A stretch of DNA of 64,000 nt from positions 33,318,003-33,382,002 of the forward strand of contig NC_067286.1 of NCBI RefSeq assembly GCF_020740795.1. The letters are read 5' to 3'. The stretch is from Apus apus. Lineage: Eukaryota > Chordata > Aves > Apodiformes > Apodidae. Both the position numbers and the translations under genes were made by a program. Every line of letters starts with the position of its first letter. Position 1 is the stretch's first letter. Positions 40,549 through 53,900 of this stretch are shown here, piece after piece. The notes below the pieces were generated by a model. That model was not told the DNA's origin. It saw only the letters and a list, made by a program, of their open reading frames with translations, and ran no database searches.

Positions 40549-40690
40549 CTCCAGCTCCCAGCGCGGATCTGCGGGTGCGGCAGCTCCGCGGCCGCGCATC
40601 CTCCGTGCGCAGCCACGGCCCTTTGCTCCCCTTCCCCCCGCAGCGGGGCCCCGCCGGCCTCCTTTTGGTACCTGCACGCCGGTGTGCCTG
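40200..40690 (-). promoter_or_regulatory. SCG5: CpG island at the SCG5 promoter
   Basis: A sharp rise in G+C and CpG dinucleotides against an AT-rich background, with GGGCC-type tandem blocks near 40480-40500 and GCGGCCGCG near 40587-40595. It covers the first exon donor. No convincing TATA box is placed; TTTTAATCGG near 40705 is weak. A CRE-like TGACGTAT lies outside the island near 40830. Confidence 0.8.
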
Positions 40691-40700
40691 CTGCAGGGAT
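40549..40700 (-). other. SCG5: SCG5 exon 1 (5' UTR), 5' end approximate
   Basis: The strong donor GAG|GTGAGT at 40549/40548 lies in CpG-rich DNA, at the right place for the untranslated first exon of SCG5. The transcription start is not visible; 40700 is only the edge of the GC-rich stretch. An ATG at 40599-40597 opens a frame that crosses the splice junction out of phase with 7B2 and ends at a TAA just after the main ATG. Confidence 0.65.
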
Positions 40701-43397
40701 TTGTCCGATTAAAAGGGCGACACAAAGCTTGGGGGGAGAAGGGATATTCGAGATCTCCCCTTTCAACTAAACACAATAACCTAAAAATAAACTGAATGTT
40801 GTTGATGGATTAACAGCTACAGCTGTAGACATGACGTATTCCTAGGATTGTGTCTTCCCGCTGTGTTTTCTCTCCACAGAATGTGATCAGCCGTTTACTT
40901 ACAGAGTGATTGTATCACCAAACTGTGGGCTTACAAAGGAACAACACAGCAAAGATCTCTAAGCATGGGCAGGTGAAAGTCTTCGGGTCAAGCAAATCTA
41001 CATACATGACCCGTAGCAGTGGTTAACAAAAAGACAACTACAGAAGGATCTTGCTAAATGAAGTCAGTCTATCATTTAATAGCACTTGGCAAAACAATAA
41101 TTTCTAAAGGATACTTTATGTAACACATCTTCACTGCTACTGCTGAGAATGTGACATGTTCTATTTTAGGATACCTAGAGAAAAACTACACTTTCAAATG
41201 TAATTACTGTCTTTTTGCTGGTCTACAGTATATTATACATGTCTGTAACTTAAAGGATTAAGCAGTAGGGACCTCCATTGGGCGTCTAGTATTTCTAAGC
41301 TCTTCCTCCAGAACATGATCACCTTCATGTAAATGGAAGTCTGCATAAACTGTTCTGTAATATCTCTAAAAATGGAGCCTAAAACTTTCTTTGACAGTCT
41401 TCCTGGTGTTTAAGGGCTTGTCAGGTCCTTACAAAAATCTCCCTGACATTTAAGTCTATTGGTTCAAGACCAGCTTGCACTGACAATCAGAAATAGTTGA
41501 CTGCTCCATCCATGACACATTGTCAAAGCTACATTAGCATTCAAAATATTTAGTACATATTAACAGAAAAAATCTCAAGTCTTGCTCTGTCAAACACGAA
41601 CTGATGTGACAATGCACTATTACAGGAGTCAGATCTCATTTTCCTCACGTTACCCTTTTCTCCCTCTGTCCTATTTCTACCTCCTACCTCTTTGCATCAG
41701 CTATGACAGCTGACAGTTGCTTTCCTGAGCCTTATTTACCTCAGTGAAATGATAGAAAATATGCTGCTCTGGTGCCTACATTCAGCCTACTGAGGGATTT
41801 GTCATCACCAATGGAAGGCAGAGTGGGTGGGAGGATGTAGCTGAGAGCAGGGAGAAGCAGCTTCTTTTCTGGATGGTGGTGAACTGTTACATTGGCTCCT
41901 TTCGTGAAACTGAAGCTTCCAATAATTAACCACAACACCAAAAAATCCTGTTAAGATTCTCTCATGGACGCTTCCCTTGATAGATCTTAACAATAACGTA
42001 GCAAGAGTGAGGCAGTTGAGCGGGGCTGGTGCAGCAGGTTTCCTTCCACCGGATGACCAAGGTGAACCAATTCAGCTAGAAACGTGAGGGACGTGCAGGG
42101 AAAGGAGGGGAAAAGAACAGAAAAGCAAAACTATCCCTTTCATTAACAGATCACTCAAGGAGTTTAAAAGCCTACTCCAAATAAATTTTGTTGCAGCATG
42201 CCTTATGCTAATTAGGAGAATCATGAACATGTCCAAGATGAACAAAGAGGAGAGTCAGAACTGAATCATTTCTGACTTCAGTATTTTCAGACTTAGACAT
42301 TTTTGATGTCCAGTTCGCAAATGACAACAGGCTCAGAAAAGGGACAAAACCAATGGTTTTATTAAAACCAGAAGTATCCAGTGCTTTCAGCTCTTACATT
42401 TTGCCAAGAAGCAATCTGCACATACAGAAAGCTAATGAACAGTTTAAAGTGTTTACTCTTAAATAGTTTTACAAATGATGACAGACAGTTTTAATTCCAA
42501 AAGATGTAAACATTTGCTTGTGCAAATCAACTTTCAACACACTATGGCTTCTTACATTCGTCTCTTGCAACATTATCATCATTTAAAACCTGCTTCTGCA
42601 CCACCTAGTTAACACTATTCTATTGCTCTAAAATAAGTTAAGACCATCTTTTCATAGTAAGATAAAACATTTTACTGTTCACACCTGAAAATACTTGGTA
42701 CCTATTGCAGAACACATTGCTAGGTTAAATTTTAAGACTTTTCACTTGAATAAACTGCACATTTATTTTCCACGTGTTCTAATAATACTCCAGTGTGTGT
42801 GTACCCATGCCAAAACAGAATTTGTGTACCTACTCAGTAAGGAAAATATGGTCCCAATTTACTCCAACAGAAAGAAAAAACATTGTCTCAGAAGAAACAG
42901 AGCTAGTCTAAGGTCCAACTTAAATATCAGAGTAGTGCTACAATACACTTAAAATTAAGTAAAGAAATTTAACTACCAATACTCAGCAACATTTTCTTTC
43001 AAGTCTGTTGGTTTTGTTTTAAATGTCTAACAATTTTTTTTTTTAAACTTGGTACTTAGACTAAGTACTGCCAGAATGGTTTTGGGAGATGCAGCATGTT
43101 TTTAGGAACTGAGGTCATTAAATATAAGATCTAATGCAAGTATTTGTAAAAAACAAGTTATTTTTGTTCTAGAAGTCAAATTCATTTGGATGAACTGACT
43201 AGCATTTTAAAAAGTTTCAGTAAATGAAGAAAAACTCAACATAAAACAAGCTGTTAATTGTACAAGTCATGGACTTGTATTATTAAAAAATAAATCAAAA
43301 ATTACAAATATTCATAGAGCTAAAAATGTCATACAAATTTTGATTTCCCAAAGGTTAACCAAGTTACAATAAGCCCATTTAGCAATCATATGAGATC
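40701..43397. other. ARHGAP11A-SCG5 intergenic gap, including the ARHGAP11A 3' UTR
   Basis: About 2.7 kb between the SCG5 promoter island and the ARHGAP11A stop codon. The right part must hold the ARHGAP11A 3' UTR and poly(A) site, and the left part the upstream SCG5 promoter. No further gene or recognised mobile element is seen. Confidence 0.75.
42762..42767 (-). terminator. Candidate ARHGAP11A poly(A) signal AATAAA
   Basis: A minus-strand AATAAA about 630 nt past the stop codon, followed within 35 nt by a T/G-containing stretch. Chosen for position only. Confidence 0.3.
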
Positions 43398-44983
43398 TTA
43401 TAAGTCTACTGGTTTTGCAGCTGGTAGCAGTTTCACTTTAGATATTGGATTCTTTGGAGAACCTCTATAATGAACTCCTTTTCCTGGAGCACTACTTGTG
43501 ATTGTAGATTTTTCTGGGGCAGCACCTGTAATATTTATATTTGCATTAACTTTTAAACTCGATTTCACTGTTTCATGATTAGTTAGATCTTCTAGAACAG
43601 ACTTGGATGGATGAACAGTCACTTTCAGTTCATTGATTCCAGCAGTTCTAACAGAAGCATCAGGCTTGACCGATGGATTTAGCCGCCTGTGACACGATTT
43701 GGATGTTAAGTCTAGCTGTTCATGAGATATAGAAGCTTGGTTGTATGTTCTTTCACTCCTGAATGGCAAAGACATGGAATTCCTTGAGGCCTTTTCTGTG
43801 CAGGAGAATAGTGCAGAATCATAGCTCACAGATTTAACAAGTGGTGAACCAACATTACTTGCCTGAAGCAGCTGAGAGCTCACAGACGGTCTGTTAGCCT
43901 CCAGTAACGAATTAATCCTTCTTACCGACTGTCTAACTGGAGTACGCTGAAACTTAAGAGGCGGTTTAGTTTTGCTTGCAGAACTTTGATCATTTAAGGA
44001 AAGCTTGTTGAACCATTGTATGTGGTCGGAAACCTTTCCATGGTCAGAAACTGTTGACGTTTTAGTTGAAGTTTTACTAGAATTTTCAGCTTGCAAGCAT
44101 TGGTTGCCAACTTCATTTTGCAATTTAGGCAACTTTGAAGTAGGAAGCTGTCCTGCCACACGAAGTTTAACAGTATCTTCTTCCAAATTACAGCATTTTA
44201 CCACACAATTTTCTGCTGTTTGTGTGTGTGTTAACTCCATTTCCTCTTTTCTTCTAAGGGAATCTAATTTGTTTAAGCCATCTTTTGATGAACCATTCTG
44301 AACAGTCAGCTTGTCTTCTCTGGCTATTACCTGAGGCACAGGAAGTTCTGCTACATTTTTTATATCTGGTTTCTGGACCTGAAGTTCCATCTCAATAGAA
44401 GTTTTGAAATTTCCTTCCTCAAAACCTGTAATTTCATCTCTTTTTGATTGTTGTTTATCAGTTGCATCAGATTGATTAAACTGGTGCAACAGCTCTATGG
44501 ATTTTGTATTTGCTAGACTTCCAGAAACTTCTTCAGCTACCAATTCTTTCTCTGGACTGAGCCCAGTCAGACACATATTTTCATTTGATGTTCCACCCAC
44601 TACATCTGAGAAAGAAGATTTTGTATCACCTATCAAATTGTGAAGATTACTTCCAGATGCAGAGAAGGCTTGCTTAACTTTCAGTAATGTTTCTGCAGCT
44701 GAATTACTTTCCTCTTCACAAAGCAAAAGTTCTAAGCGGTTGTCTTGTTTGCTTACAGTTGTGCATTTGAATTCACCTGGAACAACCGATGGCTTTCCAA
44801 ATATGAAAACAGGTTCTGAAGAACCAACTCCTCTTTTAGGGTCTCCTGGCAGAATTCCCTCATTGCTGCTGATTGCCTGGGAATCTGTAATAGTAGGACT
44901 ACTCCATGACATTCGGCAAACTACTTTATCAAGACATTTTGGAGTTAGCAAGTTTTCTCCTGAGCTGCTCACGTTCTTTGAAC
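43398..44983 (-). CDS. ARHGAP11A: ARHGAP11A coding exon 12 (terminal, 1586 nt)
   Basis: The acceptor is ATTTTAAG. The exon is one open frame of 528 codons to TAA at 43400-43398. It holds over half of the protein, is Ser/Lys/Glu-rich and probably unstructured. The conserved blocks are [59 protein letters not shown] and the C-terminus PAAKPVDL. Confidence 0.97.
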
Positions 44984-47900
44984 CTTAAAATAAATATCAG
45001 CGTTTATGAGTTTTATTTATGAATGTTTATTGAGATTTTAATGATTATAAGCAAAATTCTTGCTAAAAACACAACCCTAAGCAGTACTGAATTTAAAGAT
45101 GCCATTGTTCCCATAAGTTTCACAGATGTGAAAATAGGTTGTAATATTAAGAATTCAAGTAATATAACTTAATGTAACTTGCTTAACTAAGAAAAGAGAA
45201 CTACTGAAGTACACTAGAAGCCTGTCCTAAAGCGATTTTTTTGCTCCAGGAGCCACTAACATTCAGCTAACTTTTGTTTTAATTAGAAGCACTTTTAAGC
45301 CAATTGCTTGTATAGTTTTATCCATAAAGTCACTTTTGCTTTATAAAAGCAAAACTTTTCCCCATCTAATATATTCTGTTAGATATTTACCTTTCTTGGG
45401 GAATTTTTCACTGACATATGGACTGAAGAGTACATCTCTTTTTGCACATTCAGTTCTGCTTTCCAATCCTTGTTGACTTGCAAGACGTCTTCCAATATTT
45501 TCAGATCTATTACCAACTGCACAGCCGGATACAATACTCTTGAACAAAACAAAGGTGTTAATTACTTTCATATAAATTTGTAATTTGGAATCTCCTCTTA
45601 CAATTTGGATTGTAAGAGGAACCTCCAGGAAAAAGCTATGCACATCAATTATAGTAGCCTTTTCTTGGCCACACACTTCATCTTCCCTTGATTCTCTGTA
45701 GATCTAGGTAGGGAACAAGCCACCTGCAGTAATGCAGGTTTAACCGCACCCTGAACACAGTGATTCTGTGTGTAGGCTCTTCAAGATCAGAATTTCAGGA
45801 ACTGAGAGACTTACTGATCACATGTGTTGTGGGTTGACACCAGCTGGCAGGTAAGTTCCCATCCCACCACCACACTCCCTCCAATCCCTAGCAGGATGAA
45901 GGAGAGAACTAGAAAGGCAAAGCGGAGTGGGGGGAAAAAAGAAAAAAAACCAACAATCCCAAAGTGATGCAAAAGCAATCACTCACAAGTGGACCGATGC
46001 CCATACAGCTCCCAAGCAGCAGCTACTTTGCAAAATCTCCCCTCATCCCAGTTTTATTGCCAAGCATAATATTATATGGCATAGAATATTTATTTGGTGA
46101 ATTCAGGTCAGATGTCCCAGCTGTGTCCTCTCCCAGGCAAACCCAGTAGAAGCCGACTGGTTACTGTTATGAAAATAAACCTACAGCTTCTTGTACTTCA
46201 TAGCAGGTCCGGTTATGCTGTGATCCCTCCATTACTAATAAGTCCTTCCTGCTACTGGAAAGCAGTGCCCCAGATTTAGGATTAACTTTTGCACAATAAC
46301 AAGAAGACTGAGTTAGAAGCAGAACACTTACCATTTCTCTGTTGCTTTTCCCCAAACCAAATTTCAAGCGTAACGACCTACGAACCATTTCTTTTCGGCT
46401 AATCTTTGGAGAAAAACAACCTGTCTTTCCTGATTCAGCCCTGGCAGGAGATAGGAAGAAAAATATACATTAAAAAAAGCTCTTTTAGAGGGCAATAAAA
46501 ACATTCTGATACCTATTTATGGTTATTTCCTCTAGTAATACTACTTCTATTGCCTTCTTGCCAACCTATTTTAATAGGTACTGGAGGCTACTATACCAGA
46601 TCTTATTTTGTTTTGAGCCCCATTTTGCTACATGGGAAGATAGTGATTTTAAGATTACTATAAAATTGCAGTATGTTTTGAACACTAAAAAAGATAATTT
46701 AAAACAAATTATCTTTAGTTTTTGAGAGTCAAGGCAAATTACCTGTATATTTTTTTGTTTGCATGTCTTTTACTTCTTCTGTTCCCTGTACTAGACAGAT
46801 GATTTTCACCAACAGTTGAAGGAGACAGCGAGATTTGTGATGACTCAAGAGACACACAAGGGCTTGCTTCAAACTGAACTACAGAAATAAAATCATATTT
46901 ACATTATCTTAAAACACCCACGCTTTTTTTCAGATAAAGACTTAACAGTTAATACAATAAAGGATAGGTTTTTAAATAGCACAGATTTGTTTTCTCATTT
47001 TGTGGAGTGCTGGCTTAAAATTACTTTGACTTTTATTTAATATTAAATGAAGCTGTTGCTTGTAGCATCTAGAGAAGTGGCTGGATTGCAATTAATTGCA
47101 TGCTACTGATAAAATACCTCAATGAAGTTTCCACAGTGCTATCACTGGATTAGTTCCTCAAATTTAAGAGCTTACTAAGAAAAAATAGGTTTAGTCTTAA
47201 TGATATTTGCAGTGTGCTTTTTTATTTACCCAGCCAGAACAGGTTAAAGTGACAAAAAATTAAACAGCTGCTATTCTACTGAACTTTTTATCAAACAGAT
47301 GCATCCATACTATCTTTAGGAAATGTTATTGCTTTGGTTTGCTCATAACAGAAAAAAGAATTTCATGGTGAGCATGAAATTATTCAACAAACAAGATCAA
47401 GAAATGTATACCACTCAATGGAGAAAAAAAAATATTATCTTCAGGTGAAACAAACATAACCAATCTAGAAATTTATTTTTACTCTTATTTCAGTTGGCAG
47501 CACATTAATGAACCGAACAAAAGTAAGAGAATTTGCAATCGATCTTGACTGTTGGAAGCACTGTAGTAGAATAAAGTGGTATTAAAGCATTGTCAGACAA
47601 AACTGAAACTTTTTCTAAAGAATTGCAAAATTATTCAGCATCTTCAGAAAACAAGAGGTGATTGGATTCAAGAAAGAACATTTATAATAGCAACAATTAC
47701 AGTTCACATAGAGCTAAGACCAACTATTTAAGTATTCAGAAGAGAGACAGCAGCTACAACTTTCAAAAGGTTGGAAGCATAGGCAGTTTTCATGGATTTG
47801 TGTGCTAAGGCAGAAATGCCCTCGTAAGACCACATCTGGAGTATTGTGTCCAGTTCTGGGCTCCCCAGTTCAAGAGGGATAGAGATATACTGGAAAGAGT

Positions 47901-50900
47901 CCAATGGCAAGCTACAAGGATGATTAAGGGACTGGAACATCTGTCATATGAAGAAAGGCTGAGAGATCTGGGGCTGTTTAGTCTTAAGAAGACTAAGAGG
48001 GGACCTTATTAATGTCTATAAATATCTAAAGGGTTTATGTCAAGAATGGGCCAACCTCTTTTCAGTGGTGCCCTGCAATAGGACGAGGGGAAACAGCACC
48101 AAGTTACAACACAGGAAGTTCCACCTCAACATGAGGAAAAGCTTTACTGTGAGGGTGATGGAGCACTGGAACAGGCTAGGCTGCCCAGGGAGGTTGCGGA
48201 GTCTCCTTCTCTGGAGACTTTCAAGACCTGTCTGGACTCATTCCTGTGTCATCTTCCTGCTAGGAACCCAGGGGTTGGACTTGATGATCTTCAGAGGTGC
48301 CTTCCAACCCCTGTGATTCTATGATTCTTTGAAACGTGAGTATAACCTAGGTGATACAGAGGGACTGAAAAAGATAAATGGACACCAGATTGCAGATCTG
48401 AGAGATTAATATAACAGAAAACATGAAACAGAATTCTGCTTTTGCCCAATCCATGTAACATGACAGTCACTGATGAACATAAGCATAGACTATTTACTAA
48501 GAGAGGAAAGTAATGAAAGGAACCCTGTTAAGTGAAGATTATCAATGTCCAACAAGAACAAAAGACTGCTCAGTTAAAGTAAAAAACAACCACCCACTTC
48601 AAGTAGCAAGGAAAAAAAGAAAGGTGGCAACATACCTGATGCTGGTGTTGAGCTGCCGTTAAAAATACTACTTGGTAATAGCTCAAAAGCAAAACTATGC
48701 TTAAAAGATCGTCTCTTCTTGCTGGACAAGCCCTGAGAGCAATCAGCTGGAAGTTTACGCTTGGTACTTGGAGTAAGAACCACCGGAGTCACTGATGAAA
48801 GGACTGAAACTACAAAAACCAAATTGGCAATAACAGATTAAAGAGTTGAGCATTTAACAGAATATAAACAGTATTTGTGGTTTGTTTGCTTTTTCACTTT
48901 GAAGAAAAACAACAATACCTGTTGTAAAAGCTTATCTGAAGTGCATGCATTTAAAGCAGGCAAAGCAATCAGTATAGCTTCAGGTTTGGGGTTTTTTTGG
49001 TTGCTTTTTCACAAAGAGTACCAGAAAGGAAAAACCAAAATCACATATTAATAAAAAGTTGTAGTCTTGTTCTGTAAGCTTAAGAGACAGAGTAAAAGTA
49101 AAAGGATTTCAGTTGGCAGGTTCATTCACAAGGTGATAAAATGCTGCACTAGTGCACAAAGGGCAAGTTCAGTTATCCAAACCTAGAACTGCACAGCCCG
49201 TTGCCACTGAGACTGCAGCTGCCTCAAGAACAACAGAAAATGCAGTACCCTGAATAAATATGTTCTAGTTCTAAATAAGTTCTAGTTTTTAAGTAAAAGA
49301 AATATGTGGAATAAAGTTGACAAATCCAGAAGATACTGCATGGGCTTTATTTAGTACAAAAACACCAATACCTACCACTTCTGTCTTGTTGAGGTGTAGT
49401 GGAGGGTGTTCTGTTAGATTTAAGTTTATTCAATGCTCCACTAACAATATCTGAAATGCAAGACACACCGAGCAATCAAATTTAAATATGAAGTTTGTCT
49501 TGCTGTATTTTCAGCTCAAGTCTAACTGGTATTCTTTCAGAGAGAAATAAAGAAAATCAGTTTAAATGGTTGTTTTATATAAAGAAATCTCTAGTCCAGA
49601 TCTTTTTACCAACATACCAATTTTGTTGCCTTCACAATATTTTAAAAGTTATAGTTCCCTTAATAGTTAAAAAAAATAATCATGCACAGAAAACAAAAGT
49701 TTTCTGTAGAAAATTATACTGCTCATTTTAAAATACATGCCTTGTCATTTCTTCTAGACAAATCTAGAAGTTATTAATTGAAGACATTCTCATAGAAAGT
49801 CTCAGACTCACTTTACTGGGCAGTTCTCTTAAAGCTGAAAAAGCTCTTGGATCTTTGAAATCAGGCCCAAATAAAAGTATGAAATCTTGGTCTTGCAAAT
49901 AAATAATGTTCAACTTTTCTATTAACTATGTGTTTCTGGTTTAGGGTGATTGTTTCTTTGAAGGCAAAATTAAATCCAGCAGAGAATATGTATGAAGTTT
50001 TTTCAGCTTTTATAAGTGTAAACTAGAAGTCTTTTCATTAAGTGCTATTGCAACCAACAATTATATTTTCGTATTTTTAAAGCAAAGTTCAGCAAGCTGC
50101 AAGGCTGCAGTAATTATTTTATGATGTCTGGTAGATACACGTAGTTTTTAAAGACTCGTCTTTGAAAACAGATAAAGTGTAGTAATACATTTTTTATTAC
50201 ACCTGGAAGAAGATTAGAAGCTGCCTAATACTGGAACCTATTCTGTAGAATTAAAAAATTCTAACTGCTTTTCCTTAAAATTTTAACATTCACAAACATT
50301 TCTCACTTTGCAACTCCAGGAAGATCCCCCTTCTTCAGAGTGAAAAAGTATATTACAAAAAAACCCATACCTTGACTAAACATATACAATAACAAAGCCT
50401 TAATTTCAATTACTGTCAGGTTTAATATTCTAGGCACATGGGCTAAACATACTCGTATTTTTATAGCAATACATATGAGATGAGTGTGTTACAGTGTATT
50501 TTAATCAAGTCAAGCGTAAGTATTTCACAGTATTTCCCCTCAAGGAGAATGCTAAGTAGAACAGAGACTATACCATTTGCTTATCCATACTTGGAAAAAA
50601 CCCCATCCCTACCGAATAGCTAAACCGCAAAAAAAACCCCAAATATATCTATGATATCAGAGCACATAGTAGCCAACAATATAAAATTTAGTTACACTTC
50701 AAAACACAAATTAATTATACTCATTCAAACTACACATGCCATTTATATCCTTGTCTTTTAATGGCTGATTTGTTAGTGTGCGATATCTTTGAGAGTCCAA
50801 GAAGAATTTCAAAATTGCTAAAAAAAACATAAAAATCTTTAAAATACTTTATCATTGTTCTGCAACAGGACCTGATGCTGACTCCCCAAAAGCCGGAATG

Positions 50901-53900
50901 TTTATGTGGCTTCACAAATCTAGATACAAGAAAATCAGCTTCTTTGGTGGACAACAGACACACTAGAATGAACTCGGAGTAAATAACAAGTAAATTGATA
51001 TGATTACTGAAGTCTTGCATGGATTTTGCATATCAAACGCAACAAATTTCACAGACATCTATTCTGTTTGTGGAAGCAAGAAGCAGTTAGGATCAGCATG
51101 CCTGAAGTCTCACAATAATTTTAGTTGCTGAAACTTTCACACAACATACCTACCCCCAACACTTCGGTGTCTCCTCTTTTTACATTCACTGGGAGATTCA
51201 TTTTCACTGTCTTCAGGGCCCCACAGTGACGGAGTAGATTGAAAGGCATCAACACCTAGCATTGCAGGAATCTTTTCCAAAATAAATGTTGGCACTTGTC
51301 CTGAATTAGTTGAGAAATATATTTTTTGAAGTTATTTAAGAGGTTGAAAAGTTGTATGTGCAACAAGACATTTTAATAAGAATTTATGATCTTACCAATT
51401 TCTGCTGCATGGTCAATAAGTGTTTGCACAACAGCAGCTTGCAAGCGAATTTTTTTTTCTGTACTGGTTGACATCTTTTCATTTTCATTCGAGTGCAAGA
51501 GGTTAGGAGCAAAAATCACTGCCAGATTACTGCTATCCATTCTGTTTTCATTTGATCTTAACAAGAAAAGATATTTTTACACAAATTATCAAGACAAACA
51601 GCAGAGAGACAAAAGAACAAGTAAGACAAATGCAGTTGGGAAAAAACAAATACAGAGTCATTCACATGAGAGATAAATGTGCAGACTTGTACACCCCAGG
51701 CTAGGTAACCACATGGCTATGATACTGAAATAAAGAGGTTAGAGACCCCAGTCAGTTTTGGGGAATGTAAGGTATCAGATAGTCACTCCTTTTGCTTTCC
51801 AAAGGAAAATAAGGAATGCAGCTATGAAAGAATGGAACAAAGTCAAGTCTCCAGCAAATTAGGGTTCATAAAGAAAACACTTTGGACTGATGAAACAAAA
51901 GACCATGACTGAGTGTTAGTGAATGACTGCAGATAAGAACGTTTACATTCATAAACTACTCACAGAAAATTACAGCAGCTGCCTGGAAAGAGAAGGCATT
52001 AAAGAAATTGGGAGCTGTTTACAAGCACTCTTTACACCAACCTTAGAGACACCATTCTCAGAAAGTTGAAAAAGTATCTCAAAGCTTCAATAGCTCTCTC
52101 AGCCATCAAACAGGACAGCAACACAGTTGCAGTTTTCTTCTCATTTCCTAGCTGCTGAGCTTTGAAAAGGCCTTCCTGCAGGTGAGGTGGAAGGATGGGT
52201 TCTGGGAGCTCTCTGAAGAACTGTTTAAGAAGCCCTGCAACATCACATGGCAGTGCAGCAGAGAGACAGTTTTCACCTTGATCCAGTTTACTCTGCAATT
52301 GTTCATAAGAAACATGATTTGAAGTCTTCAACGTATTGTCAGATATCTAAGGTCAGGCATTAATCCTCTAACTGGTATCAGAAAAGACAATTACATCTTC
52401 CCTATTTTTAGTTTCAGCCTTGTAATGTTTTACCCAAATACAGTATCTGCAAAGAGACACTGACGATGTCAGACCACAGGTCTTAATTTACAGGTTTCCC
52501 ATGTATGCATCCTCCTGGGAGAACCTCACTAAACAAATATCCTCACGGTATCCAGAGTGCATAATTGCTAACAAGTTTATTCAGTCACAAGTGTATTCCC
52601 ACCATCTGAAAAGCCAAAAAAATTCCCAGAAAAAAAAGAAAACTAAAAAAAAAAGTGAAGTTTGCCAGTTGCTGGACTAGATCTTCTCTTCTAAAGCTGG
52701 TAATGTTATCAGTCTACTTCCAATATTAAAATGTGAATATGACTGAAAAAGAGTCCAAAAACTAAAACATGCAGATGATCAAGTGAAATACAAAGAGAGG
52801 CTTTAGAGCATACCTTTAAAGCTTTCAAACGAACAAGAGATCCAGACTTCCTGAAGAGTCCCTCAGTATGAACATGTTCTTCCAAATATTCACAAGTTTC
52901 AACAAGAAAGCTGAGGAAAGAATAGCAACATACTTTTGACATTCAAAATAAGCCTTGTTTTCCCCAGAAAAAGTATCTTGTTATAAATAGCTAAAACACA
53001 CACACAGATATATATATATATATATATATAGTTTTCTCAAGTGACAAATACAAAGAAATAGAACTGAATGATACCTGTGGCTCTGAATTCCTCATTTAAC
53101 TTCTGCTTTTCTCCTCCTCCAACTGAAACTATTATTTCATCCCCCATTAAAGCTTTAGCAGGCCTGGAATAAACATTACGGCCCCTCTCCTGACAAGATT
53201 TCAGGACTATACAGAGAGCAAAGTAAGTGTAAATCTAAATATACAGTGTTAATTTACCTCGGAATATAACCGTATTCTGGCACAAATGATTGTGGTAACG
53301 CATGAAAAGATATCCCAAAGATTTTACCCTAAAATACAAAATGCAATCAATGTTATTCAAAGGTTGACAGGATTACCAACATTACAGAAAAGCATATATT
53401 GCACAAAGTACAAACAGAAGGGTAGTTGAGAAAAAACAACAAATTATCTCAGATAAGAGGTCTTGTCAGGAAAAGCACTATGATCTTGAGATACTTCAGC
53501 TTACACAGATTCTACTTACAGGTAACACCCTAGATTACTGTGGAAGAATAAGCTTTTCTGCAGCACATTTTGCACATTCTATTTTATAAGGAGTGGGTTT
53601 ACTTATAAGGATATTTAACAAACTGTTCTGGAATCTCACCATACCTTAATTGGCAAAATTCTATTTTCCTTTAAAAAAAAATCCATACAAAAAACCTGAA
53701 ATTAAATTATTTTTTCAAGTAATTTCTTCTTTGTCTGAGGCACTCCAGATTTCCATTTCAGGAAACATTAAACTGTACCAAATAGTGTAGAAAACTGTTC
53801 TGAACTCTTCTACTCAGCATTTGTACTTAAGAAACTCTTTCATATTAGAAAACATCAGTTTCTTCAGTCATTACTACTGATGCCTACCTACAGCGGTTTT

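Noticed and set aside
40318..40776. Minus-strand 152-codon frame through SCG5 exon 1
   Set aside because: It reads through the exon 1 donor into the intron. The real exon ends at 40549, and the frame does not match 7B2.
40062..40795. Plus-strand open frames of 205-216 codons over the SCG5 promoter
   Set aside because: They lie in a CpG island, where stop codons are rare. The translations are Pro/Ala/Arg-rich, resemble no known family and overlap the true minus-strand first exon.
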